Assembly (NCBI RefSeq): GCF_000376445.1 | Contig: NZ_AQXI01000001.1 | Location: forward strand, 1,892,962 to 1,956,961 | Length of the DNA stretch: 64,000 nt | Direction of reading: 5' to 3' | Origin: Haladaptatus paucihalophilus DX253 | GTDB lineage: Archaea > Halobacteriota > Halobacteria > Halobacteriales > Haladaptataceae | Shown: one piece after another, positions 1-9,066 of the stretch | Layout of the letters: each line of letters starts with the position of its first letter | Numbering within the stretch: position 1 is the stretch's first letter | Notes under the pieces: model-generated | The model's input: only the letters and a program-made list of their open reading frames with translations | Told to the model about the DNA's origin: nothing | Databases searched by the model: none | Position numbers and translations under genes: made by a program

Positions 1-878
1 AGGAACGAACCTCCGAAAGCGAAGCCGACGACGGGAACGGCCTGACGACTGCGGTGGAGGGAACCACGGCCCGGATGGCGTCGGTGTTCACGGAAGAGGA
101 GAAAACCGAGGACGACATCGGCGGCTACTACTACGACCTGCGGTTCGTCCTCGGAAGCCTTCGGAGCAAATCGTTCCGCCTCGCGGGGGTGTTCATGTCC
201 GTCGTCGCGCTGACGTTCACGTTCCTCTACGGGGGCGGCATCGGCGCGATAAAGCGGGATTTCCTGACGAAGCTTCCCGAAGGCGTGAATCCCGAGGCGT
301 TGAACATCGTCCTCCTGCATCCGGTCGAAGCCCTCGCGTTCGAGATGAAGGTGAGCCTCATCGCGGGTGCGGTGGCGGTGATGCCGCTGGTGCTGTACTA
401 CGCGTGGCCCGCCGTCGAAACTCGACTGGACGCGCATGCCGACCGAAACGTGTTCCTCGTTTGGGGCGGCGCGCTGGCGGTGGGGCTGTTCGGCGGGAGT
501 TTCGTCGGCTACCGCTACGTCGCGCCGGAAGTGATGTCCTATCTCGTAGCCGACGCCCGCGCCGCGGACATGATAATCGCCTACCGCACGGGGGCGTTCT
601 TCTGGTTGGTGTTCGCGCTGACCGTCGGGGTCGGACTGCTGGCCGAAATCCCGGTGACGATGCTGTTGTTCCATCACGGCGACGTCGTTTCCTACCGGAC
701 GATGCGGCGGCGCTGGCGTGAGGTTTCCATCGGCGTGCTGGTCGTCGCGGCGGTGCTTCCGGGTGGGCTGTTGTTGATGCTGTTCGTCGGAACCGCGGTG
801 ATGGTCGCCTACTGGTTCGGGTTGGCCGTGCTCTGGGTCGATTCGCTCGGCGAGCGGTTGCGTCGCGTGGCGACGTAG
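1..878 (+). CDS. tatC: Sec-independent protein translocase TatC, C-terminal part (5' end outside window)
   Basis: TatC is the membrane receptor of the twin-arginine pathway, which exports folded proteins and carries most secretion in haloarchaea. About 290 residues are visible. An acidic, Asp/Glu-rich linker leads into a domain with about five or six hydrophobic segments and the TatC-like stretch [16 protein letters not shown]. The reading frame has no stop codon back to base 3, so the GTG at 54 is probably internal and the gene starts before the window. A TatC domain preceded by an open linker fits the haloarchaeal double-domain TatC (TatCt type), of which this would be the second half. That fusion is inferred from the open frame. 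Confidence 0.85.
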   Translation, partial: ERTSESEADDGNGLTTAVEGTTARMASVFTEEEKTEDDIGGYYYDLRFVLGSLRSKSFRLAGVFMSVVALTFTFLYGGGIGAIKRDFLTKLPEGVNPEALNIVLLHPVEALAFEMKVSLIAGAVAVMPLVLYYAWPAVETRLDAHADRNVFLVWGGALAVGLFGGSFVGYRYVAPEVMSYLVADARAADMIIAYRTGAFFWLVFALTVGVGLLAEIPVTMLLFHHGDVVSYRTMRRRWREVSIGVLVVAAVLPGGLLLMLFVGTAVMVAYWFGLAVLWVDSLGERLRRVAT

Positions 879-943
879 GGCGTCCGGACCGCGACCGGAA
901 TCGTTCAGAAACCCCTTTACCGACCGCCCCGGAACGAACGGGT

Positions 944-2695
944 ATGTTCCTGACGTTCAGGGAAGAAGTCGAGGACGCCCTTCTCGCGGCGCTTTCCGCC
1001 CTCGACCTTCCGACCGACGACCTCGGAATCGAGACGCCCCCGGAAGGCGTGGACGCCGTACTCGCTTCCAGCGCGGCGTTCCGACTCGCGGGGGAAGTCG
1101 GCGCACCGCCACCGAAAATCGCGGCCGACATCGCGGACGAAATCGACGCCGACGGCTACGACCACCTCGCGGCCGCGGTGGGACAGGGGCCGTACGTCAA
1201 CTTCCTCCCCAGCGACACCTACTACGACGAGACTGTCGAGACGGCACAGGACGAGGAGTACGGCCGCCTCGAACCCACCGGCGAGAACGTCGTGGTCGAG
1301 CACACGAGCGCGAATCCGACCGGCCCGGTGCACGTCGGCCGCGCTCGCAACCCGATTACCGGCGACGCCATCGCGCGCATTCTGGACTTCGCGGGCAACG
1401 ACGTGGACCGTCACTACTACGTCAACGACGCGGGTCGCCAAATCGCGGTGTTCACCTGGGCCTACGAGACGTTCGACGAGGAGGACCTACCGAAACCCGA
1501 GCGCGAACGCGCCGACTACGACCTCGTGCGCTACTACCGCAAGGGGAACGCCTACCTCGAAGAGGCCGACCCGGAGGACGCGGACGAGGCCGAGACGAAA
1601 ATCGCGGCAATCCTGCAAGGCCTCGAAGAGAACGACGAGGAGACCTACGAGCGCGTCAGCGAAGTCGTCGATACCGTCCTCTCCGGCATGCGCGTCACGT
1701 TGGACCGCCTCCCGGCCGAGTTCGACGAGTTCGTCAAAGAGACGCAGTTCATGTTCGACGGCAGCACCGACGACGTGGTGTCGCGCCTCAAGGAGGACGA
1801 ACACGCCGTCTACGAGGAGGACGCGTGGCAACTCGACCTCTCGGAGTTCGGCTTCGAGAAGAACCTCGTCTTCCTCCGTTCGGACGGGACGAGCCTCTAT
1901 ACGACCCGCGACTTGGCCCACCACGAGTGGAAACTCGACAACTACGACCGCGCCGTGACGGTCATCGGCGAGGACCACAAGCTACAGGCCGACCAACTCG
2001 CTCAAGCCCTCGAAATCCTCGGGAACGACACGGACAAACTGACCTCGTTCCACTACTCGTGGGTCAACCTCCCCGAAGGTGGCATGAGCACGCGTGAAGG
2101 GACGGGCATCGACATGGACGACCTGCTCGACGAGGCCGAGAAACGCGCCCGCGAGGAAGTCGAGAGTCGGATGGACGACCGCATCCGCGACGACGACCTC
2201 ACCGAGGCGGACGTAGACCGCATCGCCCGGCAGGTCGGCATCGGCGCGGTCCGCTACGACATCATCTCGAAACAGCCGACGAAGACCATCACGTTCGAGT
2301 GGGAGCGCGCGCTGGATTTCGAGGCCCAGAGCGCTCCCTACGTCCAGTACGTCCACGCGCGCTGTTGTGGAATTCTCGCGGAAGGGGATGGGGAGATTCC
2401 GACCGATATCGACCCGTCCCTCCTCGATTCCGAATCCGAGCGCGACCTCATCGAGGTCATCGCTCGCTTCCCGAACGTCATCGAGGAGGCCGCGGACGAC
2501 CTCGAACCGCACGCGGTCGCCACCTACACCCGCGAGTTCGCGGAGACGTTCAATGCGTTCTACCGCGAGTGTCCCGTCCTGACCGCCGAGGACGAGGAGG
2601 TCCGCGACGCCCGGCTCGCGTTGGTCGCCGCCGCGAAGCACACCATCGCGAACGCGTTGGGCGTCATCGGCATCGAAGCGCCGGAGTCGATGTAG
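944..2695 (+). CDS. argS: Arginyl-tRNA synthetase
   Basis: Class I aminoacyl-tRNA synthetase that charges tRNA-Arg with arginine in the cytoplasm. The 583-residue length is normal for ArgS. The N-terminal additional domain is followed by the nucleotide-binding signature HVGR (from about residue 130) inside the ArgS-type [17 protein letters not shown] context. The KMSKS-equivalent loop is GMSTREG near residue 380, the divergent form seen in ArgS enzymes. The C-terminal helical anticodon-binding domain ends in the typical [12 protein letters not shown]. The ATG at 944 is the first start after the tatC stop and gives a full-length N-terminal domain. Codon use matches the neighbours. Confidence 0.97.
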   Translation: MFLTFREEVEDALLAALSALDLPTDDLGIETPPEGVDAVLASSAAFRLAGEVGAPPPKIAADIADEIDADGYDHLAAAVGQGPYVNFLPSDTYYDETVETAQDEEYGRLEPTGENVVVEHTSANPTGPVHVGRARNPITGDAIARILDFAGNDVDRHYYVNDAGRQIAVFTWAYETFDEEDLPKPERERADYDLVRYYRKGNAYLEEADPEDADEAETKIAAILQGLEENDEETYERVSEVVDTVLSGMRVTLDRLPAEFDEFVKETQFMFDGSTDDVVSRLKEDEHAVYEEDAWQLDLSEFGFEKNLVFLRSDGTSLYTTRDLAHHEWKLDNYDRAVTVIGEDHKLQADQLAQALEILGNDTDKLTSFHYSWVNLPEGGMSTREGTGIDMDDLLDEAEKRAREEVESRMDDRIRDDDLTEADVDRIARQVGIGAVRYDIISKQPTKTITFEWERALDFEAQSAPYVQYVHARCCGILAEGDGEIPTDIDPSLLDSESERDLIEVIARFPNVIEEAADDLEPHAVATYTREFAETFNAFYRECPVLTAEDEEVRDARLALVAAAKHTIANALGVIGIEAPESM

Positions 2696-2817
2696 GCGGC
2701 CCCCGCCGCTCCGGAGAGGCTTCCGCCGACGTACAGTATCCCGGCGTACGCCAACCCGAGCGCGACGAGCAGGAACAGGACGATCCACCAGAACGGAACC
2801 GAATTACCATCCGCCAT
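2560..2817 (-). CDS. Possible small membrane protein, 3' end antisense to argS
   Basis: An 85-residue frame starts with an ATG at 2817. The first 40 residues lie outside argS and contain one clear hydrophobic helix ([23 protein letters not shown]) after a short polar N-terminus. The second half runs antisense through the argS 3' end and is low-complexity Ala/Ser. The hydrophobic part looks like a real single-span membrane protein. The tail may be translated only because no stop codon occurs earlier. I do not recognise a family. The call is tentative. Confidence 0.4.
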   Translation of the reverse strand: MADGNSVPFWWIVLFLLVALGLAYAGILYVGGSLSGAAGAAYIDSGASMPMTPNAFAMVCFAAATNASRASRTSSSSAVRTGHSR

Positions 2818-2930
2818 TTCGTACTAGGGACCACCGCTGGCTACTTGGTTATTGGCCGCGTTATGAATGAATTCGAGACGATAGGGACAGCACGCGCGGG
2901 ACGAGGGGAAAATCGGGATTCGAAAGGTGA

Positions 2931-4679
2931 CTACCGGAACAGGGAACCGATTCGACCGAACAGGCCGTTCGTTTCCTTATCGGCGTCCTCGTCCTCGTTA
3001 CCCTCGTCCTCGTCGACGTCGTCGTTCAAGTCCGGGCGAACAGGCTCGCCCTGAAACGGGACGGCCTCCACCTCGTCATCATCGTTCGGTTCGGCTTCGA
3101 CGATTTCGTCCGGCAGGTCGGGCGACGATTGTGCGGCGTCCTTGCTCGTCGTTTCGGCTCGCGTCTCATCGTGGTCGGAAAGGACGGTATCGAACTCGTT
3201 CGAACCGTCACGGTCCGTTGTGGTGGAATCCGCCGTGGTGGAATCTTCCGTAGTAGCGTCCGCGGCACCGGGGTCCGCCGGGGTCGCGTCGTCCGCCGCG
3301 GGACCGTTTTCCCCGTTCGCGGGTTCGAGCGGGTCGTCGCCGGTTTTGATGACCCGTCGGTCGATGAGGTCGTGAACAGGGTCGGTTTCGGGAGCGGACG
3401 TTTCGGAACTCGATTCCGTGGGTTCGGGTCCGGAATCGGACGGTGTAGATTCGGGTTCGGGTTCGAGGGTTGAATCGGACGCCGTGGATTCGGAGGCGGA
3501 CTCGGACGCCGCGGGTTCCGGTCGGGAATCGGAACGGGAGTCGGAGTCGGCGGCGGGTCCGGAATCCGAGGATGACGATTCGCGTTCGTCGGTCGAAACG
3601 TCCATCCCCAACTCGGCGGCCTTCAGGTCGGGTTCGACCGGTGGCTCGAAGTCGGTGTCGGGGTCGTCGTTCGAGACGGGAGCGTCGGGGGAGGTGGATG
3701 TAGCGTGCGAAGCAGGCGTCGCGTCCGAGTCGGATTCGGCAGTAGGGTCGGATTCCGCGCTCGGCGGGTCCGGTTTGGCCGGGTCCGATTTCGACGAGTC
3801 CGCGTTCCACGGGGTCGCTTCGTCGGCCTCCTCCGACGACGTTTCCGGGCCGGGATTCGACGCCGCGGCCGACGGCTCTTCATCGGGGGCGGTTCCGAGT
3901 TCGAATTCGGCGTCGGCGAGCGATGGGACGGCGGCCTCGGCGGTGCTGGGTTCGCCGGACAGTTCCGGGGTTTCGGTCTCTCCGGTGAGGATATTCGCGA
4001 GTTCGCGGTAGGCCGTCGCGGCGGGGCTGTTCGGCGAGAAGGCGGCCAGCGGCCGACCGGCGTCGATTCCCATCGGAACGGTTTCGTCGTCCGGGACGAC
4101 GGTGAGGACCTCGGCGTCGAGCGTTCCCTCCACGTTGTCCGCGTTCAGGATGTCGTTTCCGCGCTGGGTGAGCACGGCACCGCCGACCGTTCCCTCGACG
4201 CGGTCGGTTAGTTCCGCGGTTTTGGCGGTGTCGCGCACCGCGGCCACGTCGGGCGTGGTGACGAGCAGCACCTCGTCCGCGAGCGAGAGCGGGAGGATGG
4301 TGTCGTAGCTGATACCCGCGCCGGTGTCGAGCAAGACGTACTCGTAGTCTTCCGTGAGGTCGGCGACAACCCGCTGCAACTGTGCCGTCTGTGATTGTGC
4401 GAACGTGTAGATGTCGGTGCTGCTCGGAAGGACGTCGATGTCACCCGGCGCGTGGTACACCGCGTCCTCGACGTCCGCGTCGCCGGAGAGAACTTCGTGG
4501 AGCGTCGCACCGTCCACCTCGAAGTCGAGGTAGCCGCCGACGTTCGCCATCCCGAGGTCCGTGTCCACGACGATTACCTCGTGGTCCGCCGCCGCAAGCA
4601 TCGCCCCGAGGTTGATTGCGGTCGTCGTCTTCCCCACACCTCCCTTCCCGCTTGCAACCGCGAATACTGTCCCAGTCAT
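2931..4679 (-). CDS. MinD/ParA-family ATPase with long acidic C-terminal extension
   Basis: Residues 1 to about 240 are a complete MinD-type SIMIBI ATPase: deviant Walker A GKGGVGKT at 11-18, VVDTDLGMANV, and LLDTGAGIS for the second nucleotide motif. MinD proteins use ATP-driven dimerisation on membranes to position other complexes. After the ATPase come about 320 residues of Asp/Ser/Glu/Pro/Thr-rich low-complexity sequence, expected to be disordered. The protein then ends abruptly in NGLFGRIGSLFR, an amphipathic helix like the membrane-targeting tail of bacterial MinD. From memory, a haloarchaeal MinD with an extended C-terminus (MinD4 of Haloferax) affects polar placement of archaella and chemoreceptors. 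Orthology is not tested. The gene is monocistronic with its own TATA box. Confidence 0.9.
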   Translation of the reverse strand: MTGTVFAVASGKGGVGKTTTAINLGAMLAAADHEVIVVDTDLGMANVGGYLDFEVDGATLHEVLSGDADVEDAVYHAPGDIDVLPSSTDIYTFAQSQTAQLQRVVADLTEDYEYVLLDTGAGISYDTILPLSLADEVLLVTTPDVAAVRDTAKTAELTDRVEGTVGGAVLTQRGNDILNADNVEGTLDAEVLTVVPDDETVPMGIDAGRPLAAFSPNSPAATAYRELANILTGETETPELSGEPSTAEAAVPSLADAEFELGTAPDEEPSAAASNPGPETSSEEADEATPWNADSSKSDPAKPDPPSAESDPTAESDSDATPASHATSTSPDAPVSNDDPDTDFEPPVEPDLKAAELGMDVSTDERESSSSDSGPAADSDSRSDSRPEPAASESASESTASDSTLEPEPESTPSDSGPEPTESSSETSAPETDPVHDLIDRRVIKTGDDPLEPANGENGPAADDATPADPGAADATTEDSTTADSTTTDRDGSNEFDTVLSDHDETRAETTSKDAAQSSPDLPDEIVEAEPNDDDEVEAVPFQGEPVRPDLNDDVDEDEGNEDEDADKETNGLFGRIGSLFR

Positions 4680-4709
4680 GGTTGTTGTGTCAAACCGAAC
4701 AACAGCACG

Positions 4710-4717
4710 TATATAAA
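4710..4717 (-). promoter_or_regulatory. TATA box of the MinD-like gene
   Basis: On the minus strand this reads TTTATATA, about 31-38 nt before the ATG at 4679, in an otherwise GC-rich region. That spacing predicts a very short or absent 5' leader, the usual haloarchaeal arrangement. Confidence 0.6.
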
Positions 4718-4784
4718 GTTAGTCCGTCCAGCAGGGAAATCGCGGGTCACAACTGATAGTACGAATCGGTCCTAAGGGCGCATC

Positions 4785-5579
4785 ATGAACGAACCGGGTA
4801 TCGACGTGCTGATGGACCAAACCACCATCAGGCGTCGCATTGACTCCGGTGTAGTGCCGGACTGGGGCGTCGAACACTACGAGAGCTTTCGGAACGGCCT
4901 GCTCGGAGAGCGAAACGACACCCCGTTTCCGTGTTACTTCGGCATCGAAACAGAACAGCGAGGTGACTCGTTGTACACCTTCTGTCCGTCGATGACGGAC
5001 AAGGACGCGCTGCTCTCGCTCGGTGAAACCCTCCTGGAGTACCACGAAGTCTACGAGGACCACAGCGAACGCGCGCCGCTGACCGTGTTCTTCAAGCCGT
5101 CGGCGGAGACGGTCACGGAAGTCGAGTATCACGAGGCGATGTGGCACATTCTGCAGTTCCTCCACGTCCACGACCCGGAACCGTGGCCGGAGGATATCCC
5201 GACCGACCCGGACGACAACGAGTGGGAGTTCTGTTTCAACGGCGAGCCGATGTTTCCGACCTGTCGCGCGCCGTTTTACGAGGACAGGAAGAGCCGCTAC
5301 TGTCCCGTCGGCCTCGAAATCACGTTCCAACCGCGTGCCCTGTTCGAGGGCGTTACGGCGGACACGGAGCGCGGACAGCGGGCCCGCGAAATCATTCAGG
5401 GGCGACTGGAGGAGTACGACGGCGTGTGCCCGCACGCACAGCTCGGCGACTGGGGCGTCGAAGGCGACCGCGAGTGGCCCCAGTACCTGTTTTCCGAGGA
5501 CGAGGAGCAGGCACCGGACGAGTGCCCGATTCGAACCACCCGCGAACACCCGAAGAGCACGATTCTCATCGACGCATGA
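4785..5579 (+). CDS. YqcI/YcgG-family protein of unknown function
   Basis: A soluble 264-residue protein. Its pattern of FFKPSAET, a tryptophan-rich segment ending in LQFLHVHD, and the stretch [13 protein letters not shown] recalls the bacterial and archaeal YqcI/YcgG family, which has no established activity. Several conserved-looking cysteines and histidines (CPVG near residue 177, [11 protein letters not shown] near 217) would suit metal or haem binding, but nothing shows this directly. Its last codon overlaps the ATG of the isochorismatase-like gene (ATGA), so the two are translationally coupled and probably act together. The start at 4785 follows a 105-bp divergent promoter region shared with the MinD-like gene. 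Confidence 0.75.
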   Translation: MNEPGIDVLMDQTTIRRRIDSGVVPDWGVEHYESFRNGLLGERNDTPFPCYFGIETEQRGDSLYTFCPSMTDKDALLSLGETLLEYHEVYEDHSERAPLTVFFKPSAETVTEVEYHEAMWHILQFLHVHDPEPWPEDIPTDPDDNEWEFCFNGEPMFPTCRAPFYEDRKSRYCPVGLEITFQPRALFEGVTADTERGQRAREIIQGRLEEYDGVCPHAQLGDWGVEGDREWPQYLFSEDEEQAPDECPIRTTREHPKSTILIDA

Positions 5580-6148
5580 CGTCCGACTTCGACCTCCCGA
5601 CCGACGCCGTACTGCTGGCAATCGACTTCCAGCAGGGCTTTTCCGACCCCGCGTGGGGCGAGCGCAACAACCCCGACGCCGAGGAACGGGCGGAAGAACT
5701 CCTCCGCGCGTGGCGCGAGGCGGACCGCCCCGTCGTTCACGTTCGACATAATTCGACGGAGGAGAACTCGCCACTCCGCGGCGATTCGGACGGCTTCGCG
5801 TTCATCCCGGAGCTGGAACCGACCGACGACGAAACGGTCTTCGAAAAGCGCGTCAACAGCGGCTTCATCGGGACGGAACTGGAGACGTGGCTCCGCGACG
5901 GCGGGTACGAAACGGTCGTCGTCGTCGGATTGACCACGGACCACTGCGTTTCGACCACGACGCGGATGGCCGAGAACCTCGGCTTCCGCCCCGTCCTCGT
6001 CTCGGACGCGACGGCGACGTTCGACCGGATAGCACCCGATGGAACGGAAATATCGGCCGAGACGAACCACCGCGTCGCGCTCGCACACCTCGACGGCGAG
6101 TTCGCGGCGGTCGTCGGGACCGACGACCTGCTTTCGGCGATGGCGTGA
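5576..6148 (+). CDS. Isochorismatase-like cysteine hydrolase
   Basis: A 190-residue alpha/beta hydrolase of the isochorismatase/nicotinamidase superfamily. The catalytic triad is visible: Asp in [10 protein letters not shown], Lys in VFEKRVNS, and Cys in [11 protein letters not shown]. The loop [12 protein letters not shown] with its cis-peptide region is typical. Members hydrolyse amides such as nicotinamide, ureidoacrylate or N-carbamoyl compounds, and the substrate cannot be read from sequence. The ATG at 5576 overlaps the stop codon of the upstream YqcI/YcgG-like gene. An alternative start far upstream lies inside that gene and is not credible. Confidence 0.9.
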   Translation: MTSDFDLPTDAVLLAIDFQQGFSDPAWGERNNPDAEERAEELLRAWREADRPVVHVRHNSTEENSPLRGDSDGFAFIPELEPTDDETVFEKRVNSGFIGTELETWLRDGGYETVVVVGLTTDHCVSTTTRMAENLGFRPVLVSDATATFDRIAPDGTEISAETNHRVALAHLDGEFAAVVGTDDLLSAMA

Positions 6149-6233
6149 TGCTTCGGGACGGCGAAATGTCGCGCTAACACGCCGCAAGCGAGGTCAAAGG
6201 TTACTTACCAGTTGGAGCGGCTAGAAGGGAGTA

Positions 6234-7475
6234 ATGAGCCAGCAGGACGGAGAACAGTCCGACAGGAAAAAGTACGAGTTCCAGAAGGTCATCGAGGACT
6301 TGAAGCAGTACGAAGGCTCGGGGACCCAACTCGTCACCATCTACATCCCGGAGGACAAGCAGATAAGCGACGTGGTTGCGCACGTCACCCAAGAGCACAG
6401 CGAAGCGAGCAATATCAAGTCGAAGCAGACGCGAACTAACGTGCAGGACGCGCTCACGTCCATCAAGGACCGGCTGCGTTACTACGACACCTTCCCGCCG
6501 GAGCGGGGAATCGTCATCTTCAGCGGAGCCATCGACACCGGCGGCGGCCAGACCGACATGGTGACGAAGGTGCTCGAAAGCCCGCCGGACCCGGTGGAGT
6601 CGTTCCGCTACCACTGTGACTCCCAGTTCCTCACGGAACCGCTGGAGGAGATGCTCGGCGACAAGGGGCTGTACGGTCTCATCGTCCTCGACCGACGCGA
6701 GGCGACCGTCGGGTGGTTGAAGGGCAAGCGAATCGAGCCGGTCAAATCCGCCTCGTCGCTCGTCCCCGGCAAACAGCGCAAAGGTGGTCAGTCCGCCCAG
6801 CGTTTTCACCGACTGCGCCTCGAAGCCATCGACAACTTCTATCAGGAGGTCGCGGGGATGGCGGACGACCTGTTCGTCCCGAAGCGACACGAGTTGGACG
6901 GCGTGCTCGTCGGCGGTCCGTCGCCGACGAAGGACGAGTTCCTCGACGGAGACTACCTCCACCACGAACTCGACGGGAAGGTACTCGGGAAGTTCGACAT
7001 CGCTTACACCGACGAGTCCGGCCTGTACGACCTCGTGAACGCGGCGGAGGACACGCTCGCCGACGCGGAGGTCATGAAGGACAAGCGGGAGATGAACGAG
7101 TTCTTCCGCGAACTCCACGAGGGCGACCTCGCGACCTACGGGTTCGAACCCACGCGCCGGAACCTCGTCATGGGGTCCGTGGACCGCCTGCTCCTCTCCG
7201 AGGACCTCCGCAAGGACGTCGCCGTCTTCGAGTGCGGCGACAAGGAGGAGTACGAGTTCATCGACCGCCGAAAGGGCGACCCGGAACACACCTGCGAGAA
7301 CGGTTCCGAGGCTGAGATGACCGAGCGCGAGGACGCCATCGAGTTCCTCATGAACATCGCCGAACAGCGCGGCACCGAGACCAAGTTCATCAGCACCGAC
7401 TTCGAGAAGGGAGAACAACTGATGAACGCGTTCGGCGGCGTCGCTGGCATCCTCCGCTACTCGACCGGCGTGTAA
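6234..7475 (+). CDS. prf1: Peptide chain release factor aRF1
   Basis: Archaeal class I release factor that recognises all three stop codons in the ribosomal A site and triggers peptidyl-tRNA hydrolysis. Domain 1 carries the stop-codon motif NIKS at residues 60-63. Domain 2 carries the catalytic GGQ at 184-186 (KGGQSAQRF). Domain 3, with a small zinc-binding-like insertion (CGDKEEYEF and later HTCENG), completes a protein of 413 residues, the expected archaeal length. A TATA-like sequence (GGTTACTTAC) lies about 30 nt before the ATG. The gene stands alone, with a convergent unknown gene downstream. Confidence 0.97.
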   Translation: MSQQDGEQSDRKKYEFQKVIEDLKQYEGSGTQLVTIYIPEDKQISDVVAHVTQEHSEASNIKSKQTRTNVQDALTSIKDRLRYYDTFPPERGIVIFSGAIDTGGGQTDMVTKVLESPPDPVESFRYHCDSQFLTEPLEEMLGDKGLYGLIVLDRREATVGWLKGKRIEPVKSASSLVPGKQRKGGQSAQRFHRLRLEAIDNFYQEVAGMADDLFVPKRHELDGVLVGGPSPTKDEFLDGDYLHHELDGKVLGKFDIAYTDESGLYDLVNAAEDTLADAEVMKDKREMNEFFRELHEGDLATYGFEPTRRNLVMGSVDRLLLSEDLRKDVAVFECGDKEEYEFIDRRKGDPEHTCENGSEAEMTEREDAIEFLMNIAEQRGTETKFISTDFEKGEQLMNAFGGVAGILRYSTGV

Positions 7476-7516
7476 ACCGTCGGGTCCGTTGCTGCTGTCT
7501 TCTCGATTGTTCTTCG

Positions 7517-8305
7517 CTACTCTTCGTCCCGTTTCGGCATCGTCGAGTAGTGCGGCGTGGCGTCGATGTCGGGTCTGTCGTCCGGCATCGTGGAGTACGA
7601 AAACGTGACCTTCATGTCCGGGCGGTCTCCCGGTCCGCCCCCGGCACTGTCGTCTCCCCGCTCGCCACCGGAACCTAGCTCGCTTTGGGCGATTTGGTCC
7701 TTTAACCGGTCGCGGGCGGCGTCGATTTGCTCCCGGAACTGCTCTGCGTTCTCCTCCAGTTCGGACTGGAGTTTTCCTTCCGTCGCCTTCGAGGCCATCT
7801 CGGCCGTGTCGCCGGTCATATCTCCGAGGCCCGAACCGTCTTCGTCGTCGTCGGAATCGCTGTCGGAGAGGGAATCGATGGCGTCCGTCAATTCCGTTCC
7901 CTCTTCCCACAGGCTCTGCATTTCCTCGGAACTCCAGAACTCGCGGAAGTTGACGGCCTTCACGAGTTCCGTCGAGTCGAGCGCGTCCCGCAGATTTCCG
8001 CTTTCGACCGCATCCGGGACGTTTTCGAACTCGATTGCGTTCGGTAACTGCCCGACATCGACGGTTTTCAGGAACGGGTCGGCGTCGAAGCCGTCGAACA
8101 CGTCCTCCGCTTCGTCGAGGAGGGTCCAGAGAGTGTCGGCTCGCTCGGAAACCTCCTCGAAGGAGTCGGCCGATTCGAAGGCGTCTTCGAGTCGCGCCAG
8201 CGCCCGCTGTATCCGCGTCGTGAGTTTCGTTCGGGAGTTCTCGTCGTCGAACTCCTCGATGGACTGTCCCAGCCGGTTCGAAAGGTCGGCGAAGTCGGTT
8301 GACAT
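7517..8305 (-). CDS. Haloarchaeal protein of unknown function with C-terminal YSTMP repeats
   Basis: A 262-residue, highly acidic, mostly helical protein with no recognised domain. Residues 1-75 are predicted helical/coiled-coil (MSTDFADLSNRLGQSIEEF onward). A central segment is rich in Asp/Ser, and a further helical region (LQSELEENAEQFREQIDAAR) follows. The C-terminus has a Gly-rich linker and then two copies of a short motif, FSYSTMP and PHYSTMP, each followed by Asp/Arg residues. This looks like a repeated peptide-binding or modification site. No signal peptide or membrane segment is visible. The gene converges with prf1, leaving 41 bp between stops. Confidence 0.7.
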   Translation of the reverse strand: MSTDFADLSNRLGQSIEEFDDENSRTKLTTRIQRALARLEDAFESADSFEEVSERADTLWTLLDEAEDVFDGFDADPFLKTVDVGQLPNAIEFENVPDAVESGNLRDALDSTELVKAVNFREFWSSEEMQSLWEEGTELTDAIDSLSDSDSDDDEDGSGLGDMTGDTAEMASKATEGKLQSELEENAEQFREQIDAARDRLKDQIAQSELGSGGERGDDSAGGGPGDRPDMKVTFSYSTMPDDRPDIDATPHYSTMPKRDEE

Positions 8306-8499
8306 GGTGTATCACCTGTTGGACGGCAAGCCGTCTCGGAAGGACGGTCGTTCCGGGAGTACGGGTTCCGACACGCACGGGGATAAACGCAGTCGCTAGT
8401 AGCGAACGGTCGGGGCGGGTTAGGTTCCATTACTTCCGTACCGATTCTCACTCTGCGGTCGCACGGCGCGCCCGAAGTTCGAGATACGAGACGGCCGAT

Positions 8500-8913
8500 T
8501 CATGCAATCTCCGGAAGTCGTCCGTATCGGCGTCGGTAAACGAGGAGATACGTGATGAAAAGTAGAATCACGAAGTAGACAGGTGTGTAGAGGATTTGCG
8601 TGAACACGTCGGGGGGTCCGAGTACGAATCCGAGAACCATCGCGCCGACATAGCTGATGGTGAAGGTTGCCGCGAGACCCTGCCACGGCGTCGGTGGGTA
8701 TCGTCGCTCGTTCGCCCGTCGAACGACGAGGAAGTAGTAGAGGGCGGCAGGCCAGAATATCGGTCCCAAAACCGCCCAATAGGAAGGGGATGAACTGCCG
8801 CGGGCGGTCGCGTCACTTCGCATCCAGTACGAAAACGACACGATTCCGAAGAGGATTACCAGCAGAATGGGGATGGAGGCGAGATAGGTAACAATGGGAA
8901 TAGACATAACCAT
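8500..8913 (-). CDS. Small four-helix integral membrane protein, unknown function
   Basis: About 137 residues with four hydrophobic segments (starting near IPIVTYLASIPILLVILFGI, YWAVLGPIFWPAALYYFLVV, ATFTISYVGAMVLGFVLG and YTPVYFVILLFITYLLV). It ends in a short basic cytoplasmic tail, RRRYGRLPEIA. ATGs at 8913 and 8907 are both possible starts. The frame stays open to 8991, but that extension runs through the AT-rich promoter region and is unlikely to be translated. The gene is divergent from ileS. I do not recognise the family. Confidence 0.65.
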   Translation of the reverse strand: MVMSIPIVTYLASIPILLVILFGIVSFSYWMRSDATARGSSSPSYWAVLGPIFWPAALYYFLVVRRANERRYPPTPWQGLAATFTISYVGAMVLGFVLGPPDVFTQILYTPVYFVILLFITYLLVYRRRYGRLPEIA

Positions 8914-9066
8914 CGATTCACGTTGGAATACAAATATTTTCTGCCGTTGTTTACGATAACTGGCAAGCCAAGGACGACGCTCGTCGAGCAATCCCCGCCG
9001 GACGGGTCGTACTGGTCGGACTGCACAACCGAACTCACTTTATTGCCGGGAGCACTCACATCGCAC

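Noticed and set aside
6201-8378. A 725-codon minus-strand frame across prf1 and the next gene
   Set aside because: It is antisense to the conserved aRF1 frame (NIKS and GGQ on the plus strand) and Arg-rich without any domain. In GC-rich DNA such shadow frames are common.
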